A DNA stretch of 49,156 nt from an uncultured Lachnospiraceae bacterium (lineage in GTDB: Bacteria > Bacillota > Clostridia > Lachnospirales > Lachnospiraceae). This document shows, in pieces, positions 16,582-26,684 of the stretch. The DNA is taken from contig CANPXP010000018.1 of assembly GCA_947586255.1 (NCBI GenBank), positions 1 to 49,156 of the forward strand. The letters are read 5' to 3'. Numbering within the stretch: position 1 is the first letter of the stretch; every line of letters starts with the position of its first letter. A program made the translations under genes and the position numbers. A model generated the notes under the pieces. The model saw nothing but the letters and a program-made list of their open reading frames with translations, did not search any database and was not told the origin of the DNA.

Positions 16582-18861
16582 CTACTCTTCCAAAGCGTTC
16601 AGCTTATCCACCAGCGCCTGCACATCCGCCATCGTGATATGACCGCCAAAGCTGATCGGCCCGCGAAGCGGCATATACTCTGTCATGGAATCCGCCATCT
16701 CCTGCGACATAGCCTCCTTTGCCGCGTCGCTCTCGGAATGCTCCGGCTCTATAGCCGGCATCAGCGATTTCATCATGCCCTCCACAATCGCCAGCGCCCT
16801 GGGGTCTTTCCTCACATCGCCCAGCGTCGTGTCCGTCGTGTAGACGAAGGGCAGCTTCACCGTGCTCTCCACCGTCACCGTCTTCGTCAGAACGATGTCT
16901 CTGGATGATCTGCCGATCAGGATATCAAACTCGCCCGTCTCCACATGCCAGTCGTGAATCCTCACGCTGTAGTAAGCAAAGGCCCTCTTGTCCAGCGTGA
17001 ATGTCACCGTTTTCGTCTCGCCCGGCTTAAGCTCCACCTTGGCGAAATCGCGCAGCTCCTTCACGGGACGGATCACCGTGCTCTCCCTGTCAGCCACATA
17101 GAGCTGCACCACTTCCTTGCCGGCCATGCTGCCCGTGTTCGTCACGTCGACCTTCACGCACAGCGTATCCGTGTCCTTCATTCTGTCTTTATCCACGGTC
17201 AGATTAGAGTAATCGAAAGTCGTGTAGGAAAGTCCGTAGCCGAAGGGGAACAGAACATCCATTTTTTTCTTGTCATAGTACCGGTATCCCACGAAAATGC
17301 CTTCCCGGTACTCCACCATGTCGCCCTCGCCGATGTAGGACAGATAGGACGGATTGTCCTCCAGCTTGAGCGGGAATGTCTCGGGCAGCTTCGCGCTGGG
17401 GTTCACCCTGCCGAACAGGATGTCGCACACCGCTCCGCCTACCGCCTGGCCGCCCAGATAAGCCTCCACAACGCCTTTTACCTGATCGATCCAGGGCATC
17501 TCCACGGGAGAGCCGTTGTGCAGAACGACAATCGTATTGGGCTGCACGGCCGCGATCTTCTCAATCAATTCATTCTGGCAGTCCGGCATGGACATATGCT
17601 TCCTGTCATAGCCCTCGGACTCGAATTTGTCCGGCAGACCGGCGAAAACAACAGCGACTTCGGCATTTTTTGCCGCCTCCACCGCCTCCGCCAGCAGCTT
17701 CTCGTCCGTTCTGTCCTCCGCGTCGTCAAAGCCCTGCGCGTAGACCACGTCGCAGACGCCGGCCGCGGCATCCAGAGCGGAGGTAATCTTATGGCTGTTG
17801 ATGTGGGAGCTGCCGCCACCCTGATAGCGGGGCGTCTTCGCATACTTGCCGATAAACGCGACCTTCTGTTTCTCCGACAGCGGCAGCACGCCTTCATTCT
17901 TCAGCAGGACGATGGTCTCCTCGGCCACCCTGCGCGCCGTCTCGTGATCCTTATCGCGGTCAAACACCGCCGTCTTGTCGCGGTTTTCCTCATAGCGGAA
18001 GACGATGTTCAGGATGCGCTCCACCGCGGTATTCAGAACATTCTCGTCCAGTTCCCCGCTGAGCACGGCGCCCTCGATCATCTTGTCATTCACGCCGAAA
18101 GAGCCCGGCATCTCCAGATCAAGTCCCGCCTTCAGGTCTTCCACCCGGCTGTTGACCGCGCCCCAGTCGCTCATCACATAGCCGTCGAAGCCCCATTTCT
18201 CCCGCAGCGTGTCCGTCAGATACTGATGGTTCTGCGCCGCGTATGTGCCGTTGATCTTATTGTAGGAGCACATCACCGTCCACGGCTTCGCCTTTTTCAC
18301 CGCTCCCTCGAAGGCCGCCAGATAGATCTCGTGCAGCGTTCTCTCGTCCACGCGGGAATCGCAGGACATTCTCCTCGTCTCCTGATTGTTGGCGAGGAAA
18401 TGCTTGATGCTCGTGCCGACATTCTTACTCTGCACGCCGCTAATCAGAGCGCCCGCCATCTCACTGGCCACAAGCGGGTCCTCCGAATAGTACTCAAAAT
18501 TGCGCCCGCACAGCGGAGAGCGCTTGATGTTGACGGCAGGGCCGAGGATTACGCTGACGCCTTCCGCCTGGCACTCATTGCCCAGCGTCTCTCCCATCTC
18601 TCTGATCAGTTCCCTGTTAAAGGAAGCCGCCGTACCGCAGCCCGCCGGAAAACAGACAGCCTTGATACTGTCGTTCACGCCGAGATGATCCCCCTCCTGC
18701 TCCTGCTTGCGCAGTCCGTGAGGGCCGTCCGACACCATGCTCGCCGGAATCCCCAGGCGCTCCACCGCCTCCGTATGCCAGAAATCCGCGCCCGAGCACA
18801 TCGCCGCCTTCTCCTCCAGCGTCATCTGCCCCACCAATTCTCTGATCTTGTCTGCCGTCAT
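16582..18861 (-). CDS. GH3 beta-glucosidase
   Basis: A 759-residue family 3 glycoside hydrolase, probably a beta-glucosidase that releases glucose from short beta-glucans. The N-terminal TIM barrel holds SDGPHGLR, the KHFLANNQE substrate segment and the nucleophile motif VMSDWGAV (Asp232). An alpha/beta sandwich follows (LLKNEGVLPL, GGGSSHIN). A fibronectin-III-like domain with ELRDFAKVELKPGETKTVTFTLD comes after, then a C-terminal extension of about 100 residues. There is no signal peptide, so it acts in the cytoplasm on imported oligosaccharides. The start is set by a perfect GGAGGA 6 nt before ATG 18861; an in-frame TTG two codons earlier touches the site directly and is rejected. The gene follows the reductase gene by 93 bp and is adjacent to the GH16 glucanase. 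Confidence 0.93.
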   Translation of the reverse strand: MTADKIRELVGQMTLEEKAAMCSGADFWHTEAVERLGIPASMVSDGPHGLRKQEQEGDHLGVNDSIKAVCFPAGCGTAASFNRELIREMGETLGNECQAEGVSVILGPAVNIKRSPLCGRNFEYYSEDPLVASEMAGALISGVQSKNVGTSIKHFLANNQETRRMSCDSRVDERTLHEIYLAAFEGAVKKAKPWTVMCSYNKINGTYAAQNHQYLTDTLREKWGFDGYVMSDWGAVNSRVEDLKAGLDLEMPGSFGVNDKMIEGAVLSGELDENVLNTAVERILNIVFRYEENRDKTAVFDRDKDHETARRVAEETIVLLKNEGVLPLSEKQKVAFIGKYAKTPRYQGGGSSHINSHKITSALDAAAGVCDVVYAQGFDDAEDRTDEKLLAEAVEAAKNAEVAVVFAGLPDKFESEGYDRKHMSMPDCQNELIEKIAAVQPNTIVVLHNGSPVEMPWIDQVKGVVEAYLGGQAVGGAVCDILFGRVNPSAKLPETFPLKLEDNPSYLSYIGEGDMVEYREGIFVGYRYYDKKKMDVLFPFGYGLSYTTFDYSNLTVDKDRMKDTDTLCVKVDVTNTGSMAGKEVVQLYVADRESTVIRPVKELRDFAKVELKPGETKTVTFTLDKRAFAYYSVRIHDWHVETGEFDILIGRSSRDIVLTKTVTVESTVKLPFVYTTDTTLGDVRKDPRALAIVEGMMKSLMPAIEPEHSESDAAKEAMSQEMADSMTEYMPLRGPISFGGHITMADVQALVDKLNALEE

Positions 18862-18882
18862 GTCCAATCCTCCTATACCCTT

Positions 18883-18911
18883 TTTTTATTTTCTGTCCGC
18901 ACTTGGTTCAA
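18883..18911 (-). promoter_or_regulatory. Possible internal promoter before GH3 gene
   Basis: Minus-strand TTGAAC (18906-18911), 17 bp, TAAAAA (18883-18888) lies in the 93-bp gap between the reductase and GH3 genes. The gap also contains CCGCACT and AGTGCGG as a wide inverted repeat. The -10 is poor; this could be a weak internal promoter or nothing. Confidence 0.3.
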
Positions 18912-18954
18912 CACTTGCCGTAACGCCGCCTTCTCAGTGCGGTTCCCGCTTTAC

Positions 18955-19875
18955 TTAAGCCAGTCCTTCCGCCCGGGCTTTGTCCGCAATCATCCGGTAA
19001 GTCGGCACCGGCACGCCATAACGCTCGCCCATGCGCACCACCTCATAGATCAGCCCGTCGATCTCGGAAGCCTTCCCCGCATAGATATCCCGCTGCATGG
19101 AGGTGCTCGCCGCCGGGTCCAGCGTGTCCAGAATCCGCAGATTAGTCGTCACGATATCCGCCAGAAACGGAACGTCCATCGCCACCGCCAGCGCGTCGAT
19201 CTCCCGCATCAGCTTTACGAATGTGTCTCTCGCTTCCCCCGTCACCTGCACATCCCCCGCGGAGACATGGTAGTACAGCCCGCAGGCCGCCATCGGAGAC
19301 ACATAGGAAAACTTCTGCAGCGCGTCCCGCCTGATATTGTCCGACAGAACGCCTTCGATCCCACTGTCCTTCAGATCCCGCGCCACCTCGAACAGCTCCG
19401 GCCGGATATCGTTCCGGTCGCGGACGCCGTACACAATGCGGAAGATGTCGCCCAGAAGCAGGATCGTTCCCGGCTCCTTAATCTCGCCCGCGATATAGAT
19501 GCAGCCGTCCGTCACGAGAAGCCCCGGCAGTTTCTCCTGCAGCCTGCCGCCCGTTCCGTAGATATTCAGAATCGGAATCACGATCGTGCTGTCCCTGGCT
19601 ATCCGCCGTATAAAAGGAATCGTATCCTCCAGAGAGTATCCTTTTACACAGACAAAAATGATGTCCGGCCTCTCATCATAGTGCTCCATATCCGTCGCCC
19701 GTATGGGCTGCACGGTGTAATTTCCCTTTTTCGTCGTCTCCATGTGAAGGCCGCTCTCCTGCATCCGCCTGAGGTGCTCGCCCCGCGCGATGAGCGTCAC
19801 GTCCTTGCCCGCCTCCGTCATGTACGCGCCGATACTGCCTCCCGTACCGCCCGCGCCGATTACCAAGTATTTCAT
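18955..19875 (-). CDS. Ketopantoate reductase (ApbA/PanE) family protein
   Basis: A 306-residue NAD(P)H-dependent reductase of the ApbA/PanE family. The Rossmann start GAGGTGGSIGAYM (residues 7-19) binds the cofactor. The C-terminal helical domain includes KFSYVSPMAA near 200 and a conserved SSM/TSM-like TSMQRDI stretch near 265 typical of the family. PanE makes pantoate for coenzyme A, but many paralogues reduce other 2-keto acids, and nothing nearby belongs to pantothenate synthesis. It starts 12 bp after the hybrid kinase stop with GGGAGAAAG in front, so it is co-transcribed with the sensor and probably with the glucan hydrolases. Family confidence is high; PanE activity is uncertain. Confidence 0.85.
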   Translation of the reverse strand: MKYLVIGAGGTGGSIGAYMTEAGKDVTLIARGEHLRRMQESGLHMETTKKGNYTVQPIRATDMEHYDERPDIIFVCVKGYSLEDTIPFIRRIARDSTIVIPILNIYGTGGRLQEKLPGLLVTDGCIYIAGEIKEPGTILLLGDIFRIVYGVRDRNDIRPELFEVARDLKDSGIEGVLSDNIRRDALQKFSYVSPMAACGLYYHVSAGDVQVTGEARDTFVKLMREIDALAVAMDVPFLADIVTTNLRILDTLDPAASTSMQRDIYAGKASEIDGLIYEVVRMGERYGVPVPTYRMIADKARAEGLA

Positions 19876-19887
19876 ACTTTCTCCCTT

Positions 19888-22800
19888 CTAAGAGTTTTTT
19901 GTCACAAACGCCGAGATCGTCTGCAGGAATTTATCGATATCAATCGGTTTGGAGAGATGGCCGTTCATGCCGCTCTCCACCGATTTCTTCATATCCTCGT
20001 CAAACGCGTTGGCCGTCATGGCGATAATGGGAATCGTCTCCGCGCGCGGATGATCGGAGCGCCGGATGATGCGCGTCGCCTCCAGTCCGTCCATCACAGG
20101 CATCTGAATATCCATCAGGATCAGGTCGTAACGGTCCGGGTCGCTCGCGAGGAAGATGTCTACCGCCTCTTTGCCGTTGTGGGCGAGATCCACCACCGCA
20201 TCCGACATCTCGAGGATCGTCTGCGCGATCTCGATATTCAAATCATTGTCCTCCACAAGCAGAATATGCATTCCGGCAGCCGAGGTCAGCCCCTGTTCCT
20301 CCTGCGTCTGCTCCATACTCTGCGCCTGCAACGCGCTGACCGGAAGCATGATCGCGAAATGGAAATCGCTGCCCTTCCCGATCTCGCTGTCCAGGCTGAT
20401 GCTGCCGCCCATCATCTGTACCAGACGGCTGCTGATGGCAAGCCCCAGTCCGGTGCCGCCGTATTTTCTGGTGGTGCTGCCCTCCGCCTGCTCGAAGGAC
20501 TCGAAGATGCGGCTCTGATTCTCCGGACTCACGCCGATACCGGTATCTCTCACGGAGAAGAATATCTTTCCGTCCGTCTCCTGCCGAATCGTCAGCGTGA
20601 CGCTTCCCTCGGCGGGCGTAAATTTGATCGCGTTGCCGAGCAGATTGATCAGCACCTGGTTCAGATGCAGCGAATCGCCTGTCACGCGCGGACAGGAGAG
20701 GGAGATATCCGTCCTGAAAGCGATTGCTTTCGCCTCCGCCTGCGGTCTGATCAGTGTCGTGATATTGTCTATCATATCGTTTAAATCAAAATCAGCCTGC
20801 TCCAGCGTCAGCTTGCCGCTCTCGATCCGGGACATATCCAGAATGTCGTTGATCAGCCCCAGCAGATACTGTGAGGACTGCGTAATCTTGCTCAGATCCT
20901 CGGAGACCTTCGCCGCATCCTCCGTGTGCGTCTGCGCGATATAGGCCATACCGATGATGGCGTTCATCGGCGTGCGGATCTCATGACTCATGCGGGAGAG
21001 GAAATCGCTCTTGGCACGGTTGGCGGCGTCATACCGCTGTCTGTTGATATTGACCTCGATGATTTTGACGACCTCCAGGATCTCTCCCGCCTGCTCCTCC
21101 GTCCACGTCTGGGCGGACGCGCCGCGCAGGAACAGAAGCGCGCCGGTGTAGTTATTGTTGTCGTAGAGCGGGAACACATAGCCCTCCCGCCCTTCTTTGA
21201 TCCGCAGGAAATACCGCAGTCTGTCGGCAAGCTGCGCCGTGGACAGCCAGGCGGGTTTCTCATCCCACAGCTGACGATCCAGCGCGTCGAATTCCTGCGC
21301 CGTAAAATGAATCAGCTCATGATCCCGCGGCATATCCGGCAGGCTGTTCCAGCAGTGCGTCGCTTTCACCGTGGAGAACGCCCTGTTCGCCGCGATGAGC
21401 GTCACTTCCTCCGCCTCAAAATGTCTGCCCAGCTTCGGCAGAAGGAAGGTCAGGATATCGTCTATCTTGTCGCTCTTGTCAAAGAAGTCAAAAGTGATCG
21501 TTATGATGTTCTGTGTGTCTGCGCTGGTATGCTCAATCGGCGTGCTGCGCTTCGGCACGACGTTGCTGCCCTCCGGCATTTCATGGCGGAAACAGCAGGG
21601 CAGATTGTGCGCTGCCGCATAGGAAAGCGCGCTTCTCGCATTCGCGCACAGTCTGTCGTAATCCGGACCGTCGCACACCGCTCCGCCGAAAGTCAGCTCC
21701 AGTTCCAGTCCTCCGTCAGCGTAGAACTGTCCAGCCGTGTGCGCAAACTCCGCTGCGGCCTCCAGCGCCTGGCTGTATGAATAATCCTCCAGCCACAGCA
21801 TGAACTCGTCTCCGCCGTAGCGGATCAGCGCGCTCTGAAACGCCTCGTTTCTCTGCTTCCAGTCAAGGAACATACGGCCCAGCTCCTCCAGGATGATGTC
21901 CCCCACCACCATGCCGTACTCCTCGTTGATCTCCAGGAAATTCCGCACGTCAGCAAACAGCAGACAGCCGCTGTGTCCGCCGCGGATCTGGCTCCGCACG
22001 ATATCCTCGCCCGACGAACGCAGATACAGCCTCGTCAGAGAATCCTTGTGCAGAGATTCTCGCTCCGCCAGCTCCTGCACCTTCCGGTCATGAATGTTGT
22101 GCATGGAACCGATAAAGGTCTTGTGCCGCCCGCCGGTATCCGGCAGAATGCGTCCCGTCAGTTCGAACCACTCATACTCGTGGCTCTCCGTCCCCCAGTT
22201 CGTCCGGAAAGAAACCACAAGCTCCGTCTGGATATCCCGAATGCGGGCCAGCACCACCCGCTTTTCATCGGGGTGAATATAATCGCCCTTCTCCAGCTTC
22301 TCCAACAGATGCTCCACGCACGTCTCCGCGTTGTCGTTCTCCAGATTGTAAAAGGTCGCCAAATCCAGCTCCGGATCATAAGTCACCAGAATGTCGGAAT
22401 TGTTCTGCAGCGCCAGCCGGTAGCGTTCTCTCTCCTCCAGCAGATCCCACTCGATTTTTCTCTGGCGATTGGTCAGGTTAAAGATGGTGTCGTACAGCTC
22501 GTCGATCTCTGTGATCGTACCCTTGTCAAAAGGCTTCAGCTCGTTTTCGGGGCTGATCCGGATACACGCGGAGAGCCTGCGGATCGGGTTGGTGATATAC
22601 CGGACAAGCAGATAGGAACAGAAAATTGCCACCGCCAGCGCGAACAGCGTTGCCGCAACGAAGATACCCGTCAGTCTGGAGCTGCCGCCGAACAGCGCGT
22701 CGCTCGTCTCAATCCCCGCCAGATACCAGCCCTGTTCATAGAAAGGCGTATTGGTATTGTAGAGCGTCAGCGGCTTGAGCGACAGATAGATGGGTTCCTG

Positions 22801-23811
22801 TCTGTCCCTGCAGTCGACTTTATACAGATCCTGATGCGCCGTCTCCGACAGCTCCACCTCGTTCTCGCCGCCGACGCTGTCCCCCGCGTACAGCCCCGTG
22901 ACGCAGATTACCCGATATGTGTTCTCCGTATATTTTGACAGCAGCAGATAACCGCCCTCGTGGTTGGCGTTGACCTCTCTGTATGGCAGACAGCTCGCCA
23001 GGCGGGTCAGGGAGATCTCGATTCCCATGACGCCGTATACCGTGCCGTCCTTGGCCCGCAGCGGGATAGAGTATGTGATCATTCGATAGGGATCGGTGTT
23101 CTCCCTGCCCTCCAGACAGAAAGGCGCGCTCCAGTAACAGCAGTCCTCCACCCTCGCGTCAGGATTCTGTATGGCGGTCAGATAGGGCTGATAGAAGAAA
23201 TCGTCCGCGTGAGATTCGCCGTACGGCTTCAGGGACAGATCGGTTTTCCAGTAAATGTCGAAAGGCACTCTATAGTCCTTGGCGATTCGCGAGGGTCCTA
23301 TCGTCAGGAGCAGGTCAGAATAGTCCGCCGGATTGGTGTCCGGATCGCTGTCGCGTATGTAGAGCGCGTTCAGCATACCGCCGCCCTTCACCGCGTCCGG
23401 CTGACCCAGAATCATGAAGGCGCCCGTGGTGGAATTTTTGCGCAGCATATATCCCCACGTCGGAAGCAGCTCGGTAAAATAGTCCTCCTGCGCCTCCGCG
23501 TCCCGCAGAAAGGCGTCGAGGGACATACCGTTCTCTGCCAGCCGCTCCTCGAGCATCTGCCCCGCGATCTCATATTCCTCCTCCAGCGCAGTCCACCGCT
23601 GCGTCATATCGTTTTCCAGGATAATGCTGCGCGTCTCCGTGACCTGTCTGAGCCGATCCAGCGTATAGTTCCGGATCGTGGAAAAGGCGCCGCTCAGAAA
23701 CACCGTTCCAAAAGACAGCACCGCCTGCATGATAATCAGACACAGCAGCGGCACCAGAAACAGCCAGAATATACGTCTCGGTTTTGAAGTATGTGTAGAC
23801 CTTCCGCTCAA
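19888..23811 (-). CDS. Hybrid histidine kinase with dCACHE-like sensor and GGDEF domain
   Basis: A 1307-residue membrane sensor. Order: TM1 (about 14-36); an extracytoplasmic region to about 378 resembling a double CACHE domain; TM2 (about 381-403); HAMP-like linker; a PAS-like domain (about 460-580); a GGDEF domain with FADVRNF (Asp621) and intact GGDEF at 666-670; a GAF-like region (about 770-925); HisKA with MSHEIRTP (His943); HATPase (Asn1060, DTGIGV, GTGLGL); and a receiver domain with LMDIQMP (Asp1234). It is therefore both a phosphorelay kinase and a possible diguanylate cyclase. No DNA-binding output domain is present. Translation starts at TTG 23811, supported by AAGGAG about 10 nt upstream and no better ATG before TM1. 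It lies 30 bp after a solute-binding lipoprotein gene, a likely ligand-delivery partner. Confidence 0.9.
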   Translation of the reverse strand: MSGRSTHTSKPRRIFWLFLVPLLCLIIMQAVLSFGTVFLSGAFSTIRNYTLDRLRQVTETRSIILENDMTQRWTALEEEYEIAGQMLEERLAENGMSLDAFLRDAEAQEDYFTELLPTWGYMLRKNSTTGAFMILGQPDAVKGGGMLNALYIRDSDPDTNPADYSDLLLTIGPSRIAKDYRVPFDIYWKTDLSLKPYGESHADDFFYQPYLTAIQNPDARVEDCCYWSAPFCLEGRENTDPYRMITYSIPLRAKDGTVYGVMGIEISLTRLASCLPYREVNANHEGGYLLLSKYTENTYRVICVTGLYAGDSVGGENEVELSETAHQDLYKVDCRDRQEPIYLSLKPLTLYNTNTPFYEQGWYLAGIETSDALFGGSSRLTGIFVAATLFALAVAIFCSYLLVRYITNPIRRLSACIRISPENELKPFDKGTITEIDELYDTIFNLTNRQRKIEWDLLEERERYRLALQNNSDILVTYDPELDLATFYNLENDNAETCVEHLLEKLEKGDYIHPDEKRVVLARIRDIQTELVVSFRTNWGTESHEYEWFELTGRILPDTGGRHKTFIGSMHNIHDRKVQELAERESLHKDSLTRLYLRSSGEDIVRSQIRGGHSGCLLFADVRNFLEINEEYGMVVGDIILEELGRMFLDWKQRNEAFQSALIRYGGDEFMLWLEDYSYSQALEAAAEFAHTAGQFYADGGLELELTFGGAVCDGPDYDRLCANARSALSYAAAHNLPCCFRHEMPEGSNVVPKRSTPIEHTSADTQNIITITFDFFDKSDKIDDILTFLLPKLGRHFEAEEVTLIAANRAFSTVKATHCWNSLPDMPRDHELIHFTAQEFDALDRQLWDEKPAWLSTAQLADRLRYFLRIKEGREGYVFPLYDNNNYTGALLFLRGASAQTWTEEQAGEILEVVKIIEVNINRQRYDAANRAKSDFLSRMSHEIRTPMNAIIGMAYIAQTHTEDAAKVSEDLSKITQSSQYLLGLINDILDMSRIESGKLTLEQADFDLNDMIDNITTLIRPQAEAKAIAFRTDISLSCPRVTGDSLHLNQVLINLLGNAIKFTPAEGSVTLTIRQETDGKIFFSVRDTGIGVSPENQSRIFESFEQAEGSTTRKYGGTGLGLAISSRLVQMMGGSISLDSEIGKGSDFHFAIMLPVSALQAQSMEQTQEEQGLTSAAGMHILLVEDNDLNIEIAQTILEMSDAVVDLAHNGKEAVDIFLASDPDRYDLILMDIQMPVMDGLEATRIIRRSDHPRAETIPIIAMTANAFDEDMKKSVESGMNGHLSKPIDIDKFLQTISAFVTKNS

Positions 23812-23841
23812 GTCGCGTGATCTCCTTCCGAAATTGCAGTT

Positions 23842-25311
23842 CTACTGTGCGACGGCCTCCTGCAGCGCCGCCGTAAAGGAAGCGTACCAGTCCTCAAAAG
23901 CCCGGTCGCTTATCATATCTGCGCAGGCCTCCTCCGGCGAACTGCCCTGCGCTATCCGCGCAAGAACGGTATCGCGGTCGGCAGCGGCTTTGTCGGCCAG
24001 ATGATACTCCAGCACATTGCGCGCGTCAACTCCGTGGTCGAAAGCCTTGTTGGTGTACAGCGTCGTAGTCTTCGCCGTATCGAAGCAGGAAACCAGCGTC
24101 TCGTAAGTCTTTCCCGGCACTGTCAGATTGTTGTCCGCGATGGTCTTATCCAGCATCTGCGCGGACAGCGCAGCCTTTTTTACAGGCATATAGCCGGAGG
24201 TGCAGCCGAAGAGCAGATTGTTCTCCTCGCTGGTAAACCACTCCAGGAAAGTCACCGCCGCATACTCTCTCTCCGGCGTGCTCTTGGTGACGACCATCCC
24301 GGCGCCCTGCTGCACCGCATACGGCTCGCCGCCCTCGAACACGGGCGCCGGCAGAATAATATAGTCGATGGCCTTCGTGCCGTCCGCCGTCTCGATCTCG
24401 TCCGGGAAATAGTTGGCCGATGACGTGGACCCCGTGTAGGCGATAATCTCGCCGAGCTTCACGTCATCCGAGCGGAATCTTCCGTAGGAAGCAAAATATC
24501 CCTTGACATACGGCACATAGTAGGTGTCCCATATCCGCCGCATGATGTCTTCGTCCGCCTGTACGGTGACTTTTCCGTCCTCCACCTGAAACAGCTCCGT
24601 GCCCAGCTGCATGGAACCGATCAGGAACAGATTCGCCAGCGCGTCTCTGCCGTAGAAGGCTCTGCCGTCCCCCTCGATATCAGGCGTCTGCGCGTCCGTC
24701 CACTCATAATAAGCCTCGGCGGTCTTTGCAACGCCCTCCATGGTAGCCAGATCATCCAGCGCAGCGCCCGTCGCCTCCGCAAAAGGCTCCCAGTCCGTCT
24801 TGCTCATCATAAAAATCTCGCTGGACTTGGCGGTCGGAAATATGCGCAGCTCCCCGTCCGCACCGATGCGCCCCTCCTCCACGAAGGAATCCACGTAGGC
24901 GTCCAGCTCTTCCTGCGTCATATAAGTGTCCAGGTCCACCAGCATACCGAGCTGATCGATGGAATAGGCGGTGTCCGCATAGGAAGAAAAAATATCCGGC
25001 GGCTCGCTGCTGCCGACTTCCTTGTTAAAGGCGGCGAGCACGCTGCTCTCCAGATCGCTCACGTTGCCCTGGCTGTTGGCCGTCACATAGATGCCGAGCC
25101 GCTTGCCCTCGGTGCGGTTAAATTCCTCCACAAGCTGGTCGAACGCCGCCTGTTGGGAACCGTTGTAATAATGCCATATCGTAATCTGTGTGGGATTGTC
25201 GGGATCCAGCCGGACACTCTGCGCGCCGCCGCGTCCGCAGCCGCCAAGAAGCAGGATCCCGGAAGAAATGCAGATCAGTTTCGCTATTTTTGTTAAACGC
25301 CGTCTAGCCAT
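23842..25311 (-). CDS. Extracellular solute-binding lipoprotein (family 1)
   Basis: A 489-residue sugar-type substrate-binding protein anchored to the membrane outer face. The signal ends in LLLGGCG, a good lipobox with Cys near residue 24. The mature part has the family 1 features ITIWHYYNGSQQAAFDQLVEEFN near the start, an aromatic-rich centre, and the AAVTFLEWFTSEENN segment followed by GYMPVKKAAL near residues 345-370, typical of sugar-binding proteins. No permease or ATPase genes are adjacent. Instead it is followed by the hybrid histidine kinase, 30 bp away, which suggests a sensory rather than transport role. The ATG at 25311 is chosen (AAAGGACG in front) because the longer in-frame extension overlaps the promoter. 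Confidence 0.9.
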   Translation of the reverse strand: MARRRLTKIAKLICISSGILLLGGCGRGGAQSVRLDPDNPTQITIWHYYNGSQQAAFDQLVEEFNRTEGKRLGIYVTANSQGNVSDLESSVLAAFNKEVGSSEPPDIFSSYADTAYSIDQLGMLVDLDTYMTQEELDAYVDSFVEEGRIGADGELRIFPTAKSSEIFMMSKTDWEPFAEATGAALDDLATMEGVAKTAEAYYEWTDAQTPDIEGDGRAFYGRDALANLFLIGSMQLGTELFQVEDGKVTVQADEDIMRRIWDTYYVPYVKGYFASYGRFRSDDVKLGEIIAYTGSTSSANYFPDEIETADGTKAIDYIILPAPVFEGGEPYAVQQGAGMVVTKSTPEREYAAVTFLEWFTSEENNLLFGCTSGYMPVKKAALSAQMLDKTIADNNLTVPGKTYETLVSCFDTAKTTTLYTNKAFDHGVDARNVLEYHLADKAAADRDTVLARIAQGSSPEEACADMISDRAFEDWYASFTAALQEAVAQ

Positions 25312-25340
25312 TTGAAGTTTCGTCCTTTCGTGTGCATACC

Positions 25341-25364
25341 CGCTCTCGAAATGCATGGAGAGCG
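25341..25364 (-). promoter_or_regulatory. Hairpin at 5' end of the SBP-kinase transcript
   Basis: CGCTCTC and GAGAGCG form a perfect 7-bp stem with a 10-nt loop. It begins at or next to the predicted transcription start (about 25363), so the mRNA would start with a hairpin. Confidence 0.5.
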
Positions 25365-25369
25365 TATTC

Positions 25370-25398
25370 ATTATACCAATATGCGCCACGTTTGACAA
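25370..25398 (-). promoter_or_regulatory. Strong sigma-A promoter of the SBP-kinase-glucanase operon
   Basis: Minus-strand TTGTCA (25393-25398), 17-bp spacer, TATAAT (25370-25375), about 60 bp upstream of the lipoprotein ATG. One of the best promoter matches in the window. Confidence 0.82.
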
Positions 25399-25449
25399 GA
25401 GATTCCCTGCCTGCGGCAGCCTCTTCCGAAACGCCAAATCTTACGGCCG

Positions 25450-26640
25450 TCAGACCGCGCCCATTCCGCTCACAGCCTTTTGAAGCCTCTGCAGCGCCTC
25501 CCGCAGCACCGCGCGCGGACACGCTATATTGACGCGCTCGAAACCCGCTCCGGCCGCGCCGAAGATCGCGCCGCTGTCCAGCCACAGCTTCGCGTCGTGG
25601 ACGATCAGGTGCTCCAGCCGCTCCTCAGACAGCCCGAGAGCGCGGAAGTCCAGCCAGATCAGATAGGTCCCCTCCGGCTCAATCAGCCTGATCTGCGGCA
25701 GCTGCCTTGTCAGATAATCCCTGACATAGTCCAGGTTCTCCCGCAGGTAGACCTTCAGCTCCTCCAGCCATTCCCGCCCCGTCTCGTAAGCCGCCTGACA
25801 GGCGTGCAGTCCGATCATGTTGACCTGGCTGTACCCGACCGCGGACATCTGCCGCAAAAACGCCTTCCGTATCTGCGGATTCGGGATAAAGATATTGGAG
25901 ACCTGCAGCCCCGCCAGATTAAAGGTCTTGCTCGGCGCGGTACAGACGACGCAGATCTCGTTCAGCGCGGGGTCCACCGTGGGAAATACATAGTGCTTCC
26001 TATCCTCATACACGAAGTCGCTGTGAATCTCATCGCTGACGACCTTTACGCCGTAACGCAGGCAGATCTCTCCCAGCCTTCGCAGTTCGTCCTGCGTCCA
26101 CACCCTGCCCACTGGATTGTGCGGACTGCACAGCACAAACAGTTTCACTTTTTTCTGGACAATCTTTCGCTCGAAATCCTCAAAATCGATCTCGTAATGC
26201 CCGTCCCGCAGCACCAGCTCGTTATTGACGAGCTTCCTGCCGCTGTCCCTTATCGTCGCGCTGAAAGGATAGTAAACCGGCTGCTGTATCATCACGCTGT
26301 CCCCCAGCTCCGTCAGCGCCTGAATCGCAACGCCGATGGCGAATACGATGCCCGGCGTTTTCACCAGCCACTTCCGCTCCACGTTCCAGCCGAAATATTC
26401 CCGGTACCAGTCTGCAACCGCCCGGAAATAGGCGTCCTTGCTCTCCGTATACCCGTAGATGCCCAAACTCGCGTCCGCCACGGCGCGCTCGATAATCCCC
26501 GGCGCCGTCCTGAAATCCATGTCCGCCACCCACAGCGGCAGCACATCCTCCGGCTTGCCGCGCTCCGCGGCAAAATCATATTTCAGGCAGTCCGTGTTCC
26601 TTCTGTCAACAATCTCGTCAAAATCAAAATGATGGCTCAT
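25450..26640 (-). CDS. MalY/PatB family PLP-dependent C-S lyase/aminotransferase
   Basis: A 396-residue fold-type I PLP enzyme of the MalY/PatB group, typically cystathionine beta-lyases that release homocysteine. Seen: N-terminal FDFDEIVDRRNTDCLKYD and LPLWVADMDF (35-44), the hallmarks of this group; CSPHNPVGRVW (171-181); SDEIHSDF (202-209) with the PLP Asp; and TAPSKTFNLAGLQ with the Schiff-base Lys238. The ATG at 26640 follows GGAGGGGACG; an upstream in-frame start is not supported. It is 44 bp downstream of a trans-sulfuration enzyme gene. The pair could convert cysteine plus activated homoserine to homocysteine, with cystathionine as the intermediate. Other beta-C-S lyase substrates are possible. 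Confidence 0.88.
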   Translation of the reverse strand: MSHHFDFDEIVDRRNTDCLKYDFAAERGKPEDVLPLWVADMDFRTAPGIIERAVADASLGIYGYTESKDAYFRAVADWYREYFGWNVERKWLVKTPGIVFAIGVAIQALTELGDSVMIQQPVYYPFSATIRDSGRKLVNNELVLRDGHYEIDFEDFERKIVQKKVKLFVLCSPHNPVGRVWTQDELRRLGEICLRYGVKVVSDEIHSDFVYEDRKHYVFPTVDPALNEICVVCTAPSKTFNLAGLQVSNIFIPNPQIRKAFLRQMSAVGYSQVNMIGLHACQAAYETGREWLEELKVYLRENLDYVRDYLTRQLPQIRLIEPEGTYLIWLDFRALGLSEERLEHLIVHDAKLWLDSGAIFGAAGAGFERVNIACPRAVLREALQRLQKAVSGMGAV

Positions 26641-26684
26641 CGTCCCCTCCGTCTTCCGGCTCCAATATCCCAATCGCCGGGATC

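Noticed and set aside
16945-20784. A 1279-codon open frame on the plus strand opposite the GH3, reductase and kinase genes
   Set aside because: It is Arg/His/Leu-rich, has no recognisable domain, crosses three real genes and their gaps, and lacks a ribosome site. Long antisense frames are expected from the GC-rich third-position bias of the genes beneath.
25380-25400. A cre-like catabolite site overlapping the solute-binding protein promoter
   Set aside because: TGTCAAACGTGGCGCA has CG at the centre but one extra base in each half compared with the 14-bp cre pattern, and mismatches at the fixed A positions.
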